DNA of 64,000 nt from Nectonema munidae (Eukaryota > Nematomorpha > Nectonematoida > Nectonematidae): contig JAUIRK010000142.1 in assembly GCA_030549495.1 (NCBI GenBank), positions 942,001 through 1,006,000 of the forward strand, written 5' to 3'. This document shows, piece by piece, positions 22,440 to 34,634 of the stretch. The notes under the pieces were generated by a model that saw only the letters and a program-made list of their open reading frames with translations, was not told where the DNA came from and ran no database searches. Position 1 is the stretch's first letter, and the number at the start of each line of letters is the position of its first letter. The position numbers and the translations under genes were made by a program.

Positions 22440-22545
22440 TTATTTTTTGACATGGGTCATTCAACCACCTAGAGGATCAAAAGATGCAGCTTGTGATATC
22501 AAGAAAAATACGCGAAGTGAAGAGAAATAATTCAACCAATTTTAT
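22440..22545 (-). repeat. Inverted fragment of the TTAA element
   Basis: Reverse complement resembles copy 2 at about 15360-15480: AAAATTGG.TGAAT, then AGCTGCATCTTTTGA, then GGT.GTTGAATGACCC. Diverged, no terminal repeat. Confidence 0.5.
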
Positions 22546-22689
22546 ACAGTAAATGTACGATGTCTGTATTTGTCTAATTCGTAACAAATCTCATCCAAAA
22601 GAATTTGTATTGAGACCTTGAAATATTCAAAAAGTTGACATGTGCATATTTAAATATACTGGTTTATTATAAAGGATTTATTGAAGAGT

Positions 22690-23320
22690 TTAAGCGACAT
22701 ATATTTACCCCACATAGCTTCAGAGAATTTTAGCTACATATATAGATACACTTTACAAAAGCCTTTTTCTGCATCACAGCAGATACAATCCTTAATTGGG
22801 GTCACACAAAGGACACATTTTTGTTCAAAAACTCAAAACTCAAGAATATATACAATTTCAATGTCGCTGTTACACTATACAAATACGTATACTTGCTGCT
22901 TCCACCTCTATTTAATCAATTCATCTCATTTAACTTTGAAAAAGGCAGAACTTCACCACGACTTGTTCATAAAATGTCCTTACCTTTTTATAAATATACG
23001 AAATCCAAGGAATCCCTCTTTTATATGGGTATCTTGCTTTTTCAAGAACTCTGAAGCACTCTTCCTTTCCAATCCCATACCTTTTAAATAGTTCCAAAAG
23101 TGGTGGTTATCTAGCTATTTTACTCCTACAATTTGTCTTCTGAAGCTCTATCTCGAATTGCTACGTGTGTGGAAAAATTAATTATATCTTTACGGGCCAG
23201 CTTGTCTCTGATATTATTAACAATGTGTACATTAGGAAATATTATTACAATGTGTACTCTGAAAAATATATTTTACGTTTTATTATTAAAAAAAGACAAT
23301 AAAATATTTTATTAAACGGT
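22690..23320 (+). mobile_element. 3' end of a LINE
   Basis: In two frames the plus strand reads the C-terminal end of a LINE ORF2: LKNIYNFNVAVTLYKYVYLL, LPPLFNQFISF, and after a shift ELWNSLPFQ-like sequence near 23050. This end (K.YNFNV...LYKY...LPP.FN.F) is typical of CR1/RTE/Rex-type elements. It is 5'-truncated with frameshifts. The AT-rich 3' end is near 23320. Confidence 0.5.
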
Positions 23321-24112
23321 ATGATTATTATGACCGTCAAGTCAAAGACTCTCAAATCAAAATCTTAAATCATGATTTGTCCTTATTACCTACATTATTA
23401 TGTTATTTCTAAATTGTGTAATATTTCATTATACATAAATTTATCTACTTTGTATAGAAATTAATTTCTCTCCTCAATTGATAACATCTTTTGTATGCAT
23501 CTATCAGCGTCTTTGATCAAATGATATGTGTTCGATTGTTTTATTTTCAATAAATATTTCATCTTTTTCTACCGATATTTTTATTACTTTAACTGTTATT
23601 TTCTGCACATTTAAACTTATTTTATTTTGCTTTGCTTCTGGGATTGTTTTTGTGCCAGATATTTGGGCAATATATTTATTAATATTGAAACAATTTTTTG
23701 CTAATATTAGTAAAATATGTTTATAATGTTCTCTCTGAATAGCGTCTCAAAATTCAATTTATAAAGTTTCCTATATTTATGGGCTGTGTATTACGATTTT
23801 TCTAATGCGATAATCACTTTTAAAATTATTTTTTTTTAATCTACAAATTACTCTTTGTCAAACCTAACAGTGACAAGCAAAGGCGTATTGAAGGAAAAGG
23901 TGGAACGGGCATTGGGCAATAACTCCTTTTCTTTAAATTGGCTATCAATATTTAATATTCATTTGCCTTCCAGTTTAATTGAAATATAGTTATTTTTGCA
24001 AATAAATATATTTTTGAAATTCAATGTCGAATTAACTTTTAAAAGTCCACATTGATTATAAATAATAAACACATAGATAAGATGATTATTTTTGAATGCT
24101 ATGCAACTGGTA
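23321..24112. other. AT-rich, no recognised gene
   Basis: Very AT-rich sequence with short hydrophobic open frames (for example 23526-23726) that show no motif or start context. I see no gene or element ends. Confidence 0.4.
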
Positions 24113-24500
24113 ACGGGGCCATTTTAGCTGAATTATATCTCTTATTTTTCCTAAAATCGCTAGTGGCATTTTTTGATACGATTTTCATTTTAATTAAGTC
24201 ACCCTCTAATATCAAAAGCTGTCAATCAAAATCAAATGGACATTTTTTTGAAGAAAATTTTGATAATATAATCTCCATAAATTTCAACTTAGTGTCTATA
24301 TTAGATACATTCTTGAAAATATTTAATCATGTATATATTGGAACACATAACACTTATATCTACATATTTTTCAATAAGGAGAGGAACTTTGTATCAAATC
24401 TCAATAAAAATTTTGATTGATGATGAATTGCTTACTAAAACATTCATTTAAATTTTAATTAATTTTTTTATACCAAATCGACCTATTTTCAAGGGCAGTT
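24113..24500 (+). repeat. Fragment of the TTAA element, direct orientation
   Basis: Matches the left part of copy 2 (CTAAAATCGCTAG.TGCAT, GCTGTCAATCAAAATCAAA, GAACACATAACACTTATA). It lacks the terminal repeat. The 122-codon open frame here (24052-24420) is repeat sequence, not a gene. Confidence 0.55.
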
Positions 24501-24513
24501 TTCTCAATATACG

Positions 24514-25905
24514 CGTAGGTAGGTAGGTAGGAGATATCTAAGCACTTTCCAACGTTGGTTGATATGCTTGCATCAATTGCTAACTTGGGAGTTTGTAAGG
24601 ATGGGTAGTGGGTTTATGGTCTAAAGTAGAAATAAGAAAGCGTGGTGAGTTGAAAAGTATGAATTAGGTTGCTGGTGTATGGTTGTGCAAGGTGTTTAAT
24701 AAGGGTGGAATTAATTGTTGATGGGTAGAGAGTAACGGTTCTATTATATTAAGGAAAAGAGAGATGTCGTGAATGATTTTGGGGTATGATAAGAATTTTA
24801 GTAGAGGGGAGGCAAGATCTTTAAAATATAAATCTGTTTTTTCAATGAGTTTGGTTCGTTCTGATGAAATTATTGGGCAATAGAGGATAATGTGAATTGG
24901 AGTTTCGATATGAAGGCAGCCGAATCTGCAAAAAAAAGGGTTAGAGTGCAAATTAAAATTATAGAAGTAAGCGTAACAAAGGCAATGTGAGAGGAACTAT
25001 CTTATAATGTTGCGAGGAAGAGTAATGTTTTTATTTAGTGCAAATTGGAATAAGGGGGTAGGTATGTTGTTTGAGTAAAGCCATTCGTTTGTAGTTGAGA
25101 TATTTATGGATGTTTCAAAAGTGGATAGAGGTAGGGCGTGTGTTAAGAAATGTTGTGATGTTATGGATGCGGATTTACATAAGAGATCTACTAAAAAATT
25201 CTCGAAGGAGGAGGAGGAATGGGCGGGGCACCAGAAAAGTTTAATTGAGAAATGGTTGCTAAGGTTGATTAATTTTATGGCTAGATTTAATGCAGAAAAG
25301 CGAATTTTTCTGTTAAGTTGTAGGTCTTTTATTAGGTTTTGTGAGTCTGTGAAAAAGATTATGTGCTTGAATATGGATGTAAAGAAGGTTAGGTTATCAA
25401 TGATGTGGATGCATGATGTTAGGAGTGCTAGGGCTTCAGTTTCGTTGCGGAAGTGTTATTGTCTGTCTGCATTTGTTGTATGAAGAAAGGAGTGCTTGTA
25501 TTGTGATTAAAAAAGCCCATGCAGCGGTTGCTTTGTTGCGTGATTTTGAACTGTCGGTAAAAATTGAGAGTTGGTGGTACGCATTTGAGTTGCGTTGATG
25601 TTTTATGGAGTTAAGTGTTAAGAATTTGTGGTGGCATGTTTGAGTTGAGTATGGGGTGGCTTTCGATGAGTGGACTAGGGAAAATGGGTGTAGGTGTGGT
25701 AAAACTTGGTAGTGAGTAAGTTGTGGCATATATTGTTCAAGAAGGGAATTGAAAAAGGTGAGATGAGTAAAGATTCGTGAAGTTATGTGGAGCTGGTGTA
25801 GAGTGGAAGGTAGTAAGATATTTTTTAATTGTTTTTCTTAAGGTTTAGGTGTAAGGTAGAGTATGTGTGAGAAGTTCAAGTTTTGCTGTAGAAGTAATGC
25901 GAAAT
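24514..25905 (-). mobile_element. LINE with RNase H and zinc-knuckle end (3' part)
   Basis: Minus strand. 25729-25436 encodes the start of an RNase H domain (LSIFTDSSKSRNKATAAWAF; the usual TDGSK is here TDSSK). 24951-24664 encodes a terminal cysteine-histidine motif (CRFGCLHIETPIHIILYC) found after RNase H in Jockey/I/R1-related LINEs. The element ends in a CCTA repeat at about 24516-24532, its 3' tail. Frames are broken between the domains. The reverse-transcriptase piece at 28560-28905 is its upstream continuation, displaced by the element at 25906-28540. Confidence 0.65.
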
Positions 25906-27171
25906 CAGCTGCGCACATCCTCAAAATTATTGGGGGCGAAATTTTTTTCTTGCAATTTTCAAAATTAGTGGTCTGGAAATACCACGGGAGACCAAATATT
26001 CAAGCAATCCTTTAAATTAGAGTGTATTCAGCGCATACCTAAAGTCCTAAATTTATAAGACTACTTTATATTTTTTTTTACAAAATTGGTGAATTTAAAT
26101 ACTATACTTTCAGCGAAAATATTTTAATTAAATTTGCATATCGAATATAGTGCGCAGAAAAAATGCCCCCAATTAAAAAGTAGAAAAAAAATGCCCCCAA
26201 TTTAAAATTAAGAATAAATGCCCCAAGACAAAAAATTTCAAAAAATTATTAATTAAAATTTTTAAAAAAGATGTCAAATAAAGATTTTTTGTAAAAAAAA
26301 ATAGTTAACTTTTCCATTTAAAATTTAATTAGACAATTTTTTAAATACAAAAAATTTTTTTATAAAACAGCAAATATTTTTGGACTTTGTGTGTATCAGA
26401 ATACTTTCTAAATATAATTTGTGTTTTAACTGATTTTAAAAACACATTCCCACAAATCTGCACCTTTGCTATTGTTTTCAAGAACTTTATAAAGAAAAAA
26501 ACCTTATAGATTAAGAAATTATAGAAATTTAGCCTTTCAAAACGTTACCAAATAAAAATATTTATATAATTTAAAAAAATCCTGAAAATCAAAAATTAGG
26601 GGGAATTTTTTCCTACATTTTAATTGGGGACATTTATTTCGGGGCATTTTTTCCGGGGGCATTTTTACCTACAACCATCGAATATACACTAGTTTAAAAA
26701 AATCCAAAAATGTTAGGGGATGGAATAGGCTTTTCATTTGAAAAATGAAGTAGTCTACCAGGCACATTAGAGAAATTGATGAAAGGATATTTTAATTCAT
26801 AGAGAAAACAAATAACTGAAGGTTGATAGTTTTATATGAGTGAATGTAGTCTAAAGGCAAAGAGTCTACTAGACACCCTGCGATGTTTATATGAAAAAAT
26901 GTGATTGATTCAGGAGCAAGGGTATAAAAGGAAGTTATAATTGTGCAAACAAAAGTAAAACAAAAAATTAAGATCGCATTATTTCATTTTACTCAGCATC
27001 ATTCAAAAATAGCTTTTTGCAATGATTTGCCTTTTATAATAACTTTTAAGGAAAAAAAATCTATCAGAAAAAGTTATAGAACTTCAACAAAAACTAAAAA
27101 ATTTTAGAACATAACTTAAGTTTTTTAAAAACTAATTTGATGTATCCCCTACAGATGTATCCATACTCTAT

Positions 27172-27315
27172 AGGTGACATGGCAGGTTGGTTGAGATGAT
27201 GGACATAGCACGGAAACCTCTGGTTTCGATTTCTCATCGATACGAATTTGTTCATAGTTTGACATAAGCTGTACATCAGTGCCTGGTCAATGAAAATACA
27301 TCAGCTGCACCTTAC
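27172..27315 (+). mobile_element. tRNA-derived SINE, divergent relative, inside copy A
   Basis: Head GGTGACATGGCAGGTTGGTT with box-B-like TGGTTTCGATTTC. The body TTCATAGTTTGACATAAGC.. GTGCCTGGTCAATGAAAATAC matches the family 1 body in outline. The equivalent in copy B lies at about 31710-31853 on the other strand, so the SINE was present before the element duplicated. Confidence 0.55.
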
Positions 27316-27726
27316 ATTTTACTCAAAATTGAAAAATTTGCTACATAATTAACATGAGAGAGAAAGGAAACAAAATAAACTAAAAAAGCAATTTTCACTA
27401 TTTTAAATGGAACTGTCTGTTCTCAGAATAATTTTAAAATAATAGGAGGCATAAAGAATAAGAGTTTATTTGATATTTTCAAGTTTTTATAAGCAGCAAA
27501 CGCCAACGTTTAAATAGATTCTTATAATTAAAAAATTATTTAAATGATGGTCGACAGAAATTTCGCCCCATAGACAATTTGCCCCCTGACAAATTGTCTC
27601 AGAGGCTATTAGTTTCATCCATCTTTGCTTATTATATGTGTAAAATTATTAAAAACTTTTATATTCTTGTTTATTTTATCTCTATTAAATTATTTCAAAT
27701 TAATCAATTTATCTCTTAATTTTTTA

Positions 27727-27894
27727 GAATTGTCCATGAGACAAAATGTCTTATGAAAATAACGGGGCGAATTGTCCATGAAACAAAATGTCTTATGAAA
27801 ATAATGGGGCGAATTGTCCATGGGACGAACTGTCTTATGAAAATAATGGGGCGAATTGTCCATGGGACGAACTGTCTTATGAAAATAATGGGGC
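27727..27894 (+). repeat. Four 42-bp tandem repeats in copy A
   Basis: Units start at 27727, 27769, 27811 and 27853, each GAATTGTCCATG(G/A)... CTTATGAAAATAA(T/C)GGGGC. The mirrored set in copy B is 31133-31300. The open frames across them (76 codons, both copies) only reflect a repeat length divisible by three. Confidence 0.85.
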
Positions 27895-28559
27895 GAAATG
27901 TCCGAGGACCAAACTAACATAAATCAAAATATACGAGAAGAGAAAATTATTGCGTTTTTTTTAATATTTCTGTCTACAAATAAAATTCTGACAGCTGTCA
28001 TAAATAGATCAAGTAGATTTTTAACAATCGAACATTATAAAAAATATCTTTGCTCAAATATTAAGCAAATAGAGTATTCTTGCTTTGCGGTACATTGGAG
28101 TGTGGGCACGGTCCCTCATGCCCCAGCCTAGCTACGTCACTGGAGAGAATAGAGCTGAATGAGATAAGAGAGTTTAACAAGAGAAGAGGGCTTGTATGAA
28201 AGAAGAGAGGTTGAATGAGCTTGAGTGAATGATTGAGTTTTAGCGGAGAAAGCGGAAGAGAAAAACAGAGGAGAGAGAAAGAGAAATAGAATCACTGTGA
28301 CAGAAGATGAGAAAATCTAGTGGATCATCAACATGTGTTTTCTCAAAAATACTAAAAAGAGGAGACACTGTGATAAACATTGCTTACTTATTGTGTGCAT
28401 ATTGAAGCAATTGATTATTATTATATAGCTCTCACGCATCGTCTGTAAAATATGTTCGATAGGAAAAATGCGATCATCATACATGTTTTATAAACAAGCT
28501 TCAACTCTTACTTATAGAAAATTATTGGGTGAGGGGGGGGCGAAGGTCATTTTCGTCCC

Positions 28560-28905
28560 CCTCCCCCCTGAAAACACATAGGGGGGGGGCGAGTAAGCAT
28601 AGACGGTGTATTTTGTTGAGATGGGTTTTTATTTAGTGAGTTTTGGAATTTGAGTGAGCTTCCCCAGGCAAGTGAGCCATATTGTATGACTGGAAGTATG
28701 ATAGATTTGTAGATGTACTTTGAGATTTTTCGATGAAGACCCCACTTATATAAGATGGCTTTTCTTAGAGAGAATAAGGTTGGTGAGTGTTTTGTGTATA
28801 TGTATTTGAGGTGTAGTGTAAATTTTAGATTAGATTGAAATGTAACGCCTAGATATTTTATGTGTGATTCAGAAGTGAATGATGTTGATATGTTTAGTTT
28901 CACTC
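28560..28905 (-). mobile_element. LINE reverse-transcriptase C-terminal fragment
   Basis: Minus strand reads SHIKYLGVTFQSNLKFTLHL, then RKAILYKWGLHRKISKYIYK and LPVIQYGSLAWGSS: the end of a LINE reverse transcriptase (YLGV.FQ..L....H...I.......LP.I.YG...WG). Same strand as, and naturally upstream of, the RNase H part at 24514-25905. The copy is 5'-truncated near 28905. Confidence 0.65.
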
Positions 28906-29785
28906 AATATAAGTGTGAAAAAAATTATATCCAAAAACATTTACTTATATTTTAAATAAAATTAAATAATTAATATTATACAAATAAAATATTAAAAAAG
29001 AATTATAAAAAGTCGCCTCTTAAAATAATATTATAAATTTTAAAAGAACTTCATATAACACGGAATATTATATTTTTTTAAATGAGTTGAAATTTTGCTT
29101 ATTAATGAGAAAAAAAAGCTATGTGAAATCCAACATCTCTTCCAATGAGTACAGGCCTATATTATTAAAATAAAAAATTAAATGATTAGATTCTATAATT
29201 AATGTATTAGCAATGTTTTATTTATTTTTACCATTTTTTTTATTTTTAGTTTTCGATATCGCATCGATAGGGAAGAATAATCTTGCATAGCTGGACAGAT
29301 GGTAAGGATATTCACAATAGGGAATGGAATCCAGACCATGTGGATTAGGACCCTATGCTTCTACCACTAGGCTATCTGTGGACTTCTTTTATTATTATAA
29401 AAGTAAATTTTAAAATACTTTTTTAATAATGTTTTTTTAAATATTTTTTTGTAATATATTTTGTCCAAACTTGTGGGCTTGAATTCCTTGAACCGTGACT
29501 TACAATTTTTTAGATTTGTGTATTTGAACCTAAAAATTGGCTTTAATAATTATGTTTATTTTTTAAATCCTTTTTCATTTATTTTTTGCTTTTATGGTTA
29601 AGTTTGAAAATCATAATTTCTTTTCAAAAAATCCTATCAAGCTTGTGTTGTATATATCTTGAAAATAAAGAAATGAAATTGCAAAATTTAATTAAATTAT
29701 ACAAAAAATGTAAATTCATTATTTTTTTTCTGTAAAAGGCTGCCTTCTTAATACTAAAACGCCTAGAAAAATTGATTATCCTTCT
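28906..29785. other. AT-rich spacer between the inverted elements
   Basis: Nearly all A and T, with no gene. It contains one SINE (29281-29390). Confidence 0.4.
29281..29390 (-). mobile_element. tRNA-derived SINE, family 2, copy a
   Basis: Minus strand: head CCACAGATAGCCTAGTGGTA, box-B-like GGTCTGGATTCC, then the body CTTACCATCTGTCCAGCTATG and ATTCTTCCCTATCGATGCGA. The body closely matches the copy at 54216-54385. Confidence 0.6.
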
Positions 29786-30473
29786 ACGCCTCTTAGGGTC
29801 AAAATGACCCTTTTGAAAAAAATTAAAAAAAACTAAAATATTTTTATAGTGTTTTCAGTTTTTGCTTAATAACTAAACATACGTATGGTAATAAATGAAA
29901 TTTTATGTGTTCTTAGAATGTTTTATATATTAAAATGTGTATCAACTATATTTAAAATTAATATAGTAAAAATTTTATTATTTTAAAAAATGCGGTATAA
30001 TTTTAGAATGAAATTTTTATTGATCATAAAAGTTTAAAATTTATTTTATCCACATTTAGAACAAATAAACTTCTTCACCTTCAGGCATTTCCACGGACTA
30101 TTTTTTCACATTTGTTACACTTTATATTTGATTTATTTGCGTTACAATCTGTTTTTATTTGACAATTTCTTCTTTTTCCATCCTTACTTGATTGGAGTTC
30201 TTCAATGTTGTCTTTTTCTCTTTTAGATCAAATATACGCGTCAACTCATTCTTCTGCCATCAATTTTAGATATACGAGTTTCATTTTCAAATAGTGTTGC
30301 ATTTATTGCTTTCAGATCAAGCAAATTATAAAAAGTGTGTACTGGCTACCTTCTTGAAGCTCGTTTACGCTGCATTTTCTTGCCATTTGGTTTAATACAT
30401 CCACACCGCATTTTGTATTATTGGAAAAATTAATTGTATTTGGCACATTTTTTATATCTGAGTTTACAATAAC

Positions 30474-33157
30474 ATCCCCCCCCCCCACAATAATTTTCTA
30501 TAAGTAAGAGTTGCTGCTTGTTTATAAAACATGTATGATGATCGCATAGAAGGAATGCAGACTTTCGAATCAATCAAACATCATGCCGAGCTGCTCTTAA
30601 ATTCCTATCGAACATATTTTACAGACGATGTGTGAGAGCTATATAATAATAATCCATTGCTTCAATATGCACACAGGTCATAGAGCAAACACATGTTGAT
30701 GATCCACTAGATTTTCTCATCTGTCACAGTGATTCTCTTTCTCTCCCCTCTGTTTTTCTCTTCCGCTTTCTCTGCTAAAACTCAATAATTCACTCAAGCT
30801 CTCTTCTTTCATTCAAGCCCTCTTCTTTCATACAAGCCCTCTTCTCTTGTTAAACTCTCTTATCTCATTCAGCTCTATTCTCTCCAGTGACGTAGCTAGG
30901 CTGGGGCATGAGGGACCGTGCCCACACTCCAATGTACCGCAAAGCAAGAATACTCTATTTGCTTAATATTTGAGCAAAGATATTTTTTATAATGTTCGAT
31001 TGTTAAAAATCTACTTGATCTATTTATGACAGCTGTCAGAATTTTATTTGTAGACAGAAATATTAAAAAAAACGCAATAATTTTCTTTTCTCGTATACTT
31101 TGATTTATGTTAGTTTGGTCCTCGGACATTTCGCCCCATTATTTTCATAAGACAGTTCGTCCCATGGACAATTCGCCCCATTATTTTCATAAGACAGTTC
31201 GTCCCATGGACAATTCGCCCCACTATTTTCATAAGACATTTTGTTTCATGGACAATTCGCCCCGTTATTTTCATAAGACATTTTGTCTCATGGACAATTC
31301 TAAAAAATTAAGAGATAAATCGATTAATTTGAAATAATTTAATAGAGATAAAATAAACAAGAATATAAAATTTTTTAATAATTTTACAGATATAATAAGC
31401 AAAGATGGATGAAACTAATAGCCTATGAGACAATTTGTCAGGGGCCAAATTGTCTAGTCTGTCGACCGTTATTTAAATATTTTTTTAATTATAAGGGCTG
31501 CTACTTAAACGTTGGCTTTTGCTGCTTATAAAAACTTGAAAATATCAAATAAACTCTAATTCTTTATGCCTCCTATTATTTTGAAATTATTCTGAGAACA
31601 GACGGTCCCATTTTAAAATAGTGAAAATTGCTTTATTAGTTTATTTTCTTTCCTTTCCCTCTTATGTTAATTATGTAGCAAATTTTTCAATTTTGAGTAA
31701 AAGGTAAGGTGCAGCGGGTGTATTTTCATTGACCAGGCACTGATGTACCGCTTATGTCAAACTATGAACAAATTCGTATCGATGAGGAATCGAATCCAGA
31801 GGCTTCCGTGCTATGTCCATCATCTCAACCAACCTGCCATGCCACCCATAAAGTATGCTGTTAAATTAGTTTTCAAAAAACTTAAGTTATGCTCTAAAAT
31901 TTTTTTTAGTTTTTGTTGAAGCTCTATAACTTTTTCTGATAGACTTTTTTTCCTTACAAGTTATTATAAAAGGCCAATCATTGCAAAATGTTAACAGTTA
32001 TTTTACTTTTTGTAGCTTGTATCAATTTAGCTTTTAAACTATTTTTGAATGATGCTGAGTAAAATGAAATAATGCGATTTTAATTTTTTTGCTTTATTTT
32101 TGTTTGCACAATTATAACTTCATTTTATACCCTTGCCCCTGAATCAATCACATTTTTTCATATAAACATCGCAGGGTGTCTAGTAGACTCTTTGCCTTTA
32201 GACTACATTCACTCATATAAAACTACCCAACCTTCAGTTATTTGTTTTCTCTATGAATCAAATATCCTTTCAACAATTCCTGTAATGTGCCTGGTAGACT
32301 ACTTCATTTTTCAAATGAAAAGCCTATTTCACCCCCAACATTTTTGGATTTTTTTTAACTAGTGTATATTCGATGGTTGTATGTAAAAATGCCCCCGGAA
32401 AAAATGCCTCCAGAAAAAATGCCCCCAATTAAAAAGTAGGAAAAAATGCCCCCTAATTTATGATTTTCAGGATTTTTTTAATTATATAAATATTTTTATT
32501 TAGTACCGTTTTGAAAGGCTAAATTTCTAAAATTTCTTAATCTATAGGGTTTTTTCTTTATAAAGTTCTTGAAAACAATAGCAAAGGTGCAGATTTGTGG
32601 GAATGTGTTCTTAAAATCAGTTATAATACAAATTATATTTAGAAAATGTTCTGATACACACAAAGTCCAAAAATATTTGCTGTTTTATAAAAAAATTTTT
32701 GTATTTAAAAAATTGTCATATGCTGAGTTTTTTAGTTTACTTTAATTAAATTTTAAATATTTTAGATGAAAAGTTAACTTTTTTTTTACAAAAAATTTTT
32801 ATTTGCCATATCTTTTTTAAAAATTTTAATTAATAATTTTTTGAATTTTTTTGTGTTGGGGCATTTTTTCCTAATTTTAAATTGGGGGCATTTTTTCCGG
32901 GGGCATTTTTCTGCGCACTATATTCGATATGCAAATTTAATTAAAATATTTTCGCTGGAAGTATAGTATTCACCAATTTTGTAAAAAAAATATAAAGTAG
33001 TCTTATAAATTTTGGACTTTATGTATGCGCTGAATACACTCTATTTTAAAGGATTGCTTGAATATTTGGTCTCCCGTGGTATTTCCAGACCACTAATTTT
33101 GAAAATTGCAGGAAAAAATTTCGCTCCCCCCAATAATTTTGAGGATGTGCGCCCCTG
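30474..33157 (-). mobile_element. Unclassified element, copy B (inverted relative to A)
   Basis: Reverse complement of copy A over its whole length with small differences, for example about 50 extra bases near 30545-30595 and about 20 near 30790-30830. It is inserted in a piggyBac transposase gene. It carries the same SINE and 42-bp repeats. With copy A it makes an inverted repeat with a 1.9-kb spacer. Confidence 0.75.
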
Positions 33158-34346
33158 ATCACAACGTATTCAGATAGGCGTATTTGACGATGGTCTTCTT
33201 TGCCCAAATATGGGAAGCCGTTTAGCAGATATTTTGTTTTCATATCAACAAGAAGCCACATTTTTTGACCGTACTTCTCTGGTTTAGAAGGTATAAATTG
33301 AGTGAATGAGCATCTTGTCTTTCTTGGGAAAAGCTACTCATCGATAGCAAGAAACTCATAAGGAATAAAATTTGATTGGCAATTAGAAATGAAGCGATAC
33401 CACATTTCGAAAATAGCTGCTAATTTATCCGTCTTCAAGCGTAAAGACCGATTTCTTTTTAGATCGAAGCGCAAGAATCGTTGTATTTCACAAAAACGAG
33501 AACGACTCATTGTTTCTTTGCCAAATTTAAGCCCCAAGTTTTGGACCAAAGTGAGTCACATCAAATCCACGCGAGGCAGTTACTCCTCTTACATATAAAG
33601 TTGCTATAAAAGCTTCTAATTCTGATATTGATATATTCGAAGAAGGATCACCTAAAAGATTCTGCGCTTATAATTCTGTACACTTTTCTTTATCTGGTTT
33701 AGCATAAAATCATCAAAAAAAGATTTTCCTGAATACTTCTCTTTGCCTGACTGGTTTGACCTGCTGTTGTATCTTTGATAATATTGCACATTAGTGCTCT
33801 GCCTGAGGAACATGAAGGATTTTCTATTAGTCTCCATATTATAGTTCCATCAGCAGCCTCATACTGCTCATCAAGACACTGAATTCTTTTTCTTTCGATA
33901 CTTTCTTATACTTAGTGGAATCTTCATTGTATCCTGAAAAGGAAGAAATCGAAGAACTTGATGTGGATAAAGTTGACTGGACATGAAAGGAAGTTTCAAA
34001 GTCAGAAACTTCACCGCCACTTGTCTCATCTGTGAGTATATTTGTGTAGTTTCGAAAAGAATAAAATTTCAATTTATGGATGAAAATCTAAAACACAATA
34101 AAAAGAAAACTATCAATTGAAATTTGATGCATGTGTTTATAAAATCAGTGAAAAGATAATTAATCACAAGAAAAAATAATCTCTTCCAATATTGTACTCA
34201 CAATATACTTATCAAATGATGAAGAAGAGAATATTTTCATATAAGGGCCAAATTGACCATGTGAGCGTTCTAGTAATATTTAATACAAATCAAAAAAATA
34301 ATATGTTTATCACAATAAAAGCATACAATCAAGAAATATCAAATCA

Positions 34347-34634
34347 AGAGATGCGAATCATCCGCAAAAATTTTTACATCCTCATCCCCGGATTTTCATT
34401 CCTCAATTTAAAATAAATTTTTATAAATATCTATTGAAACTTTTCGTTTTTTTTTTGTTTAAACTTACACGATTTGTTATGTCTTTAAATTCTAGTAAAA
34501 ATATAAAACATAATTTTTTAAAAATATTTTATATCCGCATAAAAATTTATTTTGGATATCGGCATCCGCTAGTATGTCAAATCTAATATTCGCATCCGCG
34601 AATGTAAAAAAATTCACATCCGATACATCTCTAA
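34347..34634. mobile_element. Short hAT-type MITE
   Basis: Bounded by an 8-bp direct repeat TCAAATCA (34339-34346 and 34635-34642), the target size of hAT elements. Ends are inverted (AGAGATG...) with ATCCGCA / TGCGGAT motifs inside. 288 bp, no coding. Confidence 0.55.

Larger units (their letters stand above)
25906..28540 (+). mobile_element. Unclassified element, copy A
   Basis: A 2.6-kb AT-rich unit repeated in inverted orientation at 30474-33157. It is inserted in a LINE. It starts near CAGCTGCGCACATCCTC (copy B: CAGGGGCGCACATCCTC) and ends in AGAAAATTATTGGGTGAGG plus a G-run. GGGGC/GCCCC boxes recur (26170-26230, 26585-26665, 27565-27595, 27760-27900). It contains a tRNA-like SINE (27172-27315), four 42-bp tandem repeats, and near 28085-28140 a CCAGTGACGTAGCTAGG end like a hAT terminus. 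No transposase is evident. It is probably a composite non-autonomous DNA transposon. Confidence 0.7.

Noticed and set aside
22681-23091. 136-codon frame as an independent protein
   Set aside because: It overlaps, in another frame, the LINE C-terminal end and lacks any motif of its own.
24052-24420. 122-codon hydrophobic open frame as a gene
   Set aside because: It coincides with a fragment of the TTAA element also found at 15.4 kb.
25106-25483. 125-codon plus-strand frame as a gene
   Set aside because: Antisense to the RNase H region of a LINE.
27690-31337. Mirror-image 76- and 77-codon proteins in copies A and B as real genes
   Set aside because: They lie on tandem repeats and element sequence and show no recognisable domain; openness follows from the 42-bp period.
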